IMG/VR virus record: IMGVR_UViG_3300029448_005133
Span: 1 to 43,623 of that record
DNA from: a virus
Direction: 5' to 3' (one strand)
Length of the DNA stretch: 43,623 bases
Part shown: positions 40,642-43,623 of the stretch, in pieces
Numbering within the stretch: the first letter of the stretch is position 1
Layout of the letters: each line of letters starts with the position of its first letter
Translations under genes and position numbers: made by a program
The notes under the pieces: generated by a model
Databases searched by the model: none
What the model saw: the letters and a program-made list of their open reading frames with translations, nothing else
What the model was told of the DNA's origin: nothing

Positions 40642-41057
40642 TAGATAGATTTCTTTAGTTGGTACTTATTTGCATCGACAAAGTCATCAGACTCATCTTG
40701 ACCGAACACACCAAGAGCGTAAAACCCTGTGAGTTTCAGTACAATACGTGACATTGCGCGTTTTTCTGCCATAGCCAGTACATAAGACTGACGGCAGTTC
40801 TTCTCATTTGCCTCACCAAAGGTGGTCAGTTTGCGGTCATTCCAAGTCGCAGTAGCCTTTACAGCAGCAGACTTACCTTGTGTAAGTTCTAACATTTCAT
40901 AGTCAATGTCGATGTCAGCTTCTGCTTGAATCTTGTCAATCCCAGAGCGCGTGATAATAGTCCAGCCTTGTGGAGACTTGAACGTGTCTTCTTTGTGAAG
41001 ACCATACTTAACGAATAGCTCACGCAACATTTCGTTTTTACTAAGTGTTGTACTCAT
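40641..41057 (-). CDS. Putative single-strand annealing/recombination protein
   Basis: 138 residues. SPQGWTIITRSGIDKIQAEA leads into a beta region (VKATATWNDRKLTTFGEAN), then YVLAMAEKRAMSRIVLKLTG, FYALGVFGQDES and a basic end. The AMAEKRAMSRAVLK helix resembles the conserved TxAxxRALR-type helix of ERF/Rad52-like annealing proteins. Pairing with a RecE-like exonuclease (overlapping stop/start) is the classic two-component recombinase arrangement. The assignment is by context and a weak pattern. It is preceded by the second copy of the A/T leader. Confidence 0.58.
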   Translation of the reverse strand: MSTTLSKNEMLRELFVKYGLHKEDTFKSPQGWTIITRSGIDKIQAEADIDIDYEMLELTQGKSAAVKATATWNDRKLTTFGEANEKNCRQSYVLAMAEKRAMSRIVLKLTGFYALGVFGQDESDDFVDANKYQLKKSI

Positions 41058-41071
41058 ATATAATTTAATTT
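41057..41071 (-). repeat. A/T-rich leader, copy 2 (upstream of recombination gene)
   Basis: Identical 15-base TATATAATTTAATTT (+ strand), overlapping the start codon's first base at 41057. Its partner is the copy at 39405-39419. Confidence 0.45.
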
Positions 41072-41074
41072 TTT

Positions 41075-41836
41075 CTAGTTTATAAAATCCAATACATCCT
41101 CTGGCTCTACGCTGTCAATAAGCTTGTCCAAGGCCTCCCTTTTAATCTGAGAGACTCGAACAAAGTCAGCTGTACCTTGAATGTTTAGAAGCTTTGCAAT
41201 TTCTTTTGCTGGCATCTTATCGCAATCTAAACCAAAGCTAAGGCGAAGGACATCGTACTCTCTATCATTAAGATGCTTCTGCATCAAAGATAGTATGTAT
41301 TTGTTAAGCAACACAATGTTATATCCATCTGGTTTATCTTCTATCTCAAAACTTTTATCGCTTGACTGGTCAATCTTGTCATCGATAGATAGAAAGATGG
41401 AATTAAAAAACATCTGTACTAACTTCCTGTCCTTGCCCTCACTTTTGCGCATCTCGGTTAGTTTGTATTCTGGGATTCTAATGTCCCCACGATTAGCATC
41501 AATCGCACGTCTAACACCCCCTCTAATACGCTTTGATATGAACCCTTTGATTTGTTTTTCATAATCATCATTGGGATTCATGAAGTCAAAGTCAAGTCGG
41601 TCAATGGCTGATACCAGACTCTTGTTTGCCTCCTGTATTAAATCTTCGATACTTAATATACCGCAGACTTTTTCTGCCACTGAAAAACTTCTAGCTATGT
41701 CTTCAGCATACGGCATGAATTTAATGATGAGCTCCTCTCTGGTATACTCATCCCAAAACTTCCCCTCTATTAATCTTGTAGAGGTATCTAAATCTTTTTT
41801 ATAACGCGAATAGTTCTCCCTGTTGTAATGCTTCAT
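41075..41836 (-). CDS. Phage RNA polymerase sigma-70-type factor
   Basis: 253 residues. Region 2: ELIIKFMPYAEDIARSF (35-51), then SIEDLIQEANKSLVSAIDRL (62-81), then KGFISKRIRGGVRRAIDANR (97-116), the -10 recognition part. A RIPEYKLTEM segment (120-129) matches the RIPxxM region 3.0 of RpoD-type factors. Region 4: LNDREYDVLRLSFGLDCDKM (189-208), then AKEIAKLLNIQ and SQIKREALDKL, the -35 reader helix-turn-helix. It lacks region 1.1. It would redirect the host polymerase to phage promoters. Its start overlaps the HTH gene by 38 bases. Confidence 0.93.
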   Translation of the reverse strand: MKHYNRENYSRYKKDLDTSTRLIEGKFWDEYTREELIIKFMPYAEDIARSFSVAEKVCGILSIEDLIQEANKSLVSAIDRLDFDFMNPNDDYEKQIKGFISKRIRGGVRRAIDANRGDIRIPEYKLTEMRKSEGKDRKLVQMFFNSIFLSIDDKIDQSSDKSFEIEDKPDGYNIVLLNKYILSLMQKHLNDREYDVLRLSFGLDCDKMPAKEIAKLLNIQGTADFVRVSQIKREALDKLIDSVEPEDVLDFIN

Positions 41837-42449
41837 TTAAAATCTTCTTTTCGACCTTTAGGTCATTGTCCATGTTTCGATATAAGGTTCTCTCCGATAC
41901 GTTGAGATACCCAGCTATTTTACGCATAGTTATCTTTTGTCTTTGATGGTGAAGATACAACATACTTTCGTAAATATCAAAGTTTGTAGCATTTTTCTTT
42001 CTACCAATGACAGAACCAACTATCTTTAGCTTGTCTACAGCAGAGAGTCCTATCCCGTCCTTAAATATAATCTTCCTAACTCTTGTGTTAGGAGGGTTGT
42101 GAAACTCAATCTCTAATACCTCTGCAAGAATATTGTGCAGAATGCCAACAGAGACGCTAAAAGTGATAAATCCATTGTTTTGGTCTATTATATATTCACA
42201 TAAGGTATAAAACTTCTGGGGTTCGATGCTCATGTTAAGGTAGCGTAGCACAATGATATGCCACTTCAAACTCTTGTAGGAGTTGATTCTAACCTTAGTA
42301 TTGAACAAAGAATAAAACTCAGAAGTTCCGTTCTCATAATACCAGCCCCAATCATACGTCTCTGTCGGAATATCCGTAACAGGCATTCTCTTGTAGATGA
42401 TTCTGTTTCGATGCAGAAAATCCATCTTTCGGTATGACATTAGCTCCAT
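41799..42449 (-). CDS. Helix-turn-helix protein, putative regulator
   Basis: 216 residues. The C-terminus has a convincing HTH: ITMRKIAGYLNVSERTLYRN at about 173-192, with regularly spaced hydrophobics and the NVSxRTLYR recognition helix. The N-terminal ~150 residues are mixed alpha/beta with many aromatics (YDWGWYYENG) and no family I know. It is coupled to the sigma gene by a 38-base overlap, so it may regulate the same programme. It could alternatively be a replication-origin-binding protein. Confidence 0.75.
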   Translation of the reverse strand: MELMSYRKMDFLHRNRIIYKRMPVTDIPTETYDWGWYYENGTSEFYSLFNTKVRINSYKSLKWHIIVLRYLNMSIEPQKFYTLCEYIIDQNNGFITFSVSVGILHNILAEVLEIEFHNPPNTRVRKIIFKDGIGLSAVDKLKIVGSVIGRKKNATNFDIYESMLYLHHQRQKITMRKIAGYLNVSERTLYRNMDNDLKVEKKILNEALQQGELFAL

Positions 42450-42494
42450 ATATTATAATTATAACACCCTATTGTCAGGTTTTTTGTTAGCTTA

Positions 42495-42519
42495 CCCCGA
42501 CACCACTACAGCATCGGGG
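42495..42519. other. G+C-rich hairpin upstream of the HTH-sigma genes
   Basis: CCCCGA (42495-42500) pairs with TCGGGG (42514-42519) over a 13-base loop. No adjacent T-run fits either strand, so it is not a standard terminator; an operator or RNA regulatory element is possible. Confidence 0.5.
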
Positions 42520-42540
42520 AACTAAACAACCAAACTAAAG

Positions 42541-42559
42541 CAACTATGAACTACAGTTG
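42541..42559. repeat. Inverted repeat at the end of a coiled-coil gene
   Basis: CAACT (42541-42545) and AGTTG (42555-42559) are perfect inverted copies around a 9-base spacer, overlapping the stop of the minus-strand gene ending at 42551. The stem is short and may be chance. Confidence 0.3.
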
Positions 42560-42808
42560 ATTTTCATTATTTTCTTTAAGTACTCCAGCTTCGGTAAGCT
42601 CTTTCTTGATTTTGTCAAGTCGCATCTTTACCTCATAAGCTTTCTTGTACTGCTCACTTTGTTCGTAGATACTAAGCATTGTCTCAAGCTTAGACATTTC
42701 TCCGATTTTATTCTCGGTCTCTTCTGATTCAGTTTCTAACTGCATCTGCTTCTCCCATAGCTTGTCGGCTATGAGATTAGCGATGTTTTCCATTTCCTCT
42801 TGGGTCAT
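42551..42808 (-). CDS. Small coiled-coil protein, 85 aa
   Basis: 85 residues, acidic, with almost no break in helix prediction by eye: EEMENIANLIADKLWEKQMQ, then KIGEMSKLETMLSIYEQSEQ, then YKKAYEVKMRLDKIKKELTE. Leu/Met spacing suggests a coiled coil. It begins 3 bases after the sliding-clamp-like gene on the minus strand, so they are cotranscribed. A function cannot be given. Confidence 0.68.
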   Translation of the reverse strand: MTQEEMENIANLIADKLWEKQMQLETESEETENKIGEMSKLETMLSIYEQSEQYKKAYEVKMRLDKIKKELTEAGVLKENNENQL

Positions 42809-42811
42809 ATA

Positions 42812-43480
42812 TTATTGATTAATTACTGCTTGTACCTCGTCTGTAACCTCTACCTCTTGGTCTAAGGTATCGACTACATCTTGGTCTTCATCACCATTAC
42901 CTTCTAAATCCTCATCCTTGTTATCTTGGATGAGTAAGGGCATGATGATACCGTACTGGTTACCAGAAGTGGCGTAAGCGTCGTCTGGCATAGCTACGGC
43001 TACTGGCTTGTTATCACCAGCAAACTCTAATTTGAATGTAGGAACGTCGAGAGCTTGGTGCAAGTTGTATAACATCTTGGGGTTCAATCCGATTCGACCA
43101 ACAGAGTCGAATTTAGATGCGTCAGGTACGATTTGCTCCCATTGTGGGTAGTTACCTACATCCTCAATGGTACGAGGTCTAACGTGAGCCTCGCTTTTGC
43201 GGGGGAAGAATGCCACAACAAACTCTCCGTTGTAAATCACTTGATACGCTCCTACTAATTTTTTCCAGTCGTTTGAATCGATGTACATTCCCTCTTCTGG
43301 TAATAACTCAATAGATGGGTCATCGAATACGTCTTTGGTTGGAACAACAGCTAAGATGTTGGCATCTGTAGCTACGATGTTCTTTTTGGTTACATACACT
43401 TGTGTCATAGATGGTCTTAGGTCATCTTTTGAACATGCGAAGTGTAATTTGAAATTCATTTTGTCTGTTTTTTGTCTCAT
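42812..43480 (-). CDS. Sliding-clamp-like protein (DnaN-related fold)
   Basis: 222 residues from the ATG at 43480; an ATG at 43459 gives the cleaner start MNFKLHFACSKDDLRPSMTQ. The opening DDLRPSMTQVYVTKKNIVATDANILAV (shown in parts) resembles clamp domains, where a strand pair RPxMxxVYV...VATDxxxL is standard, as in DNA polymerase III beta subunits. Later LYNLHQAL, FKLEFAGDNKPVAVAMPDDA and YGIIMPLL match clamp-like strand ends. The C-terminal 45 residues are very acidic (EDLEGNGDEDQDVVD). It may tether a phage or host polymerase. No polymerase gene is in this window, so this stays a fold-level guess. Confidence 0.55.
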   Translation of the reverse strand: MRQKTDKMNFKLHFACSKDDLRPSMTQVYVTKKNIVATDANILAVVPTKDVFDDPSIELLPEEGMYIDSNDWKKLVGAYQVIYNGEFVVAFFPRKSEAHVRPRTIEDVGNYPQWEQIVPDASKFDSVGRIGLNPKMLYNLHQALDVPTFKLEFAGDNKPVAVAMPDDAYATSGNQYGIIMPLLIQDNKDEDLEGNGDEDQDVVDTLDQEVEVTDEVQAVINQ

Positions 43481-43508
43481 AGTTGTAAAGTTAATAAAAG
43501 TTAATTGA

Positions 43509-43623
43509 TTATGTATTTATTTTTAATTGTTTTGCAAATTCTTTTTGTACCTCATCCTTGTCAGATTTGTTAAGGTATGATATTGAGTTTAGGAAATCAT
43601 CAAGGGTTTCGCTTTCATAACAT
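43509..43623 (-). CDS. C-terminal end of an unidentified protein (cut by window edge)
   Basis: On the minus strand an ORF runs in from the right edge and stops at TAA (43511-43509), giving about 37 residues that end YLNKSDKDEVQKEFAKQLK and INT. The charged helical ending looks genuine. It is followed by a 28-base A/T gap and then the clamp-like gene. The identity lies beyond the window. Confidence 0.55.
   Translation of the reverse strand, partial: CYESETLDDFLNSISYLNKSDKDEVQKEFAKQLKINT

Noticed and set aside
1-43623. tRNA genes, CRISPR arrays, insertion sequences, integrase
   Set aside because: Looked for in the short gaps and among gene products; no cloverleaf-like gap, spaced direct repeats, transposase or recombinase was found by eye. 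Every gap is about 100 bases or less, so there is little room for unseen genes.

Overview
This window looks like a contiguous piece of a lytic tailed-phage genome with a T7-like (podovirus-style) virion plan that infects a marine or freshwater Bacteroidota (Flavobacteriia-like) host. Evidence: A+T-rich, tightly packed genes with many TAATG/ATGA stop-start overlaps; A/T-rich leaders in place of Shine-Dalgarno sites; a TAnnTTTG-type promoter box; a terminase-portal-scaffold-capsid-tail-internal virion protein series; and small protein types that I associate with flavophages and other marine phages. Both ends are cut inside genes and no DNA polymerase is seen, so the genome continues on both sides.

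Layout, + strand (1-29.3 kb). After a partial gene and a small HExxH membrane protein comes an overlapping groEL-groES pair (about 1.0-2.8 kb). A set of small genes follows (winged-helix-like, tiny basic proteins, a 3TM holin-like protein, a second GroES-like protein). Next are packaging and head genes: putative small terminase, TerL, portal, scaffold and major capsid protein (4.9-12.4 kb). The capsid gene ends in a terminator, and a second one follows the next gene. Then come connector proteins, a tail nozzle/stabilisation protein apparently split into two genes, and three internal virion (ejection) proteins, the last 2220 residues long with a zincin-like HEVLH motif. The strand ends with two tiny basic proteins and a lysis-like cluster (TM/coiled-coil protein, secreted thioredoxin-like protein without CxxC, M15 peptidase).

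Layout, - strand (29.3-43.6 kb, read right to left). From upstream to downstream: sliding-clamp-like protein, coiled-coil protein, HTH protein, sigma-70-type factor, a recombination set (annealing-protein candidate, RecE-like PD-(D/E)XK exonuclease, SNase-type nuclease), SSB, primase-helicase, several small genes with a DUF1064-like nuclease, a holin-like protein, then a nucleotide operon nrdB-thyX-nrdA-trx. At its far end, meeting the late genes at a shared bidirectional terminator, is a complete TonB-dependent outer-membrane receptor with signal peptide, TonB box, plug and barrel.

How it fits together (inference): a phage sigma factor and HTH protein could set the expression programme. The replication/recombination set and a self-contained class I ribonucleotide reductase with thioredoxin and ThyX would supply and copy DNA. 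The phage chaperonin would help fold virion proteins. The most unusual items are the phage-borne TonB-dependent receptor, the groEL-first chaperonin pair, and thyX, whose conserved C-terminus lies in the +1 frame after a UUU-UAG slip-type site. The thyX extension still ends in an ATGA overlap with nrdA.
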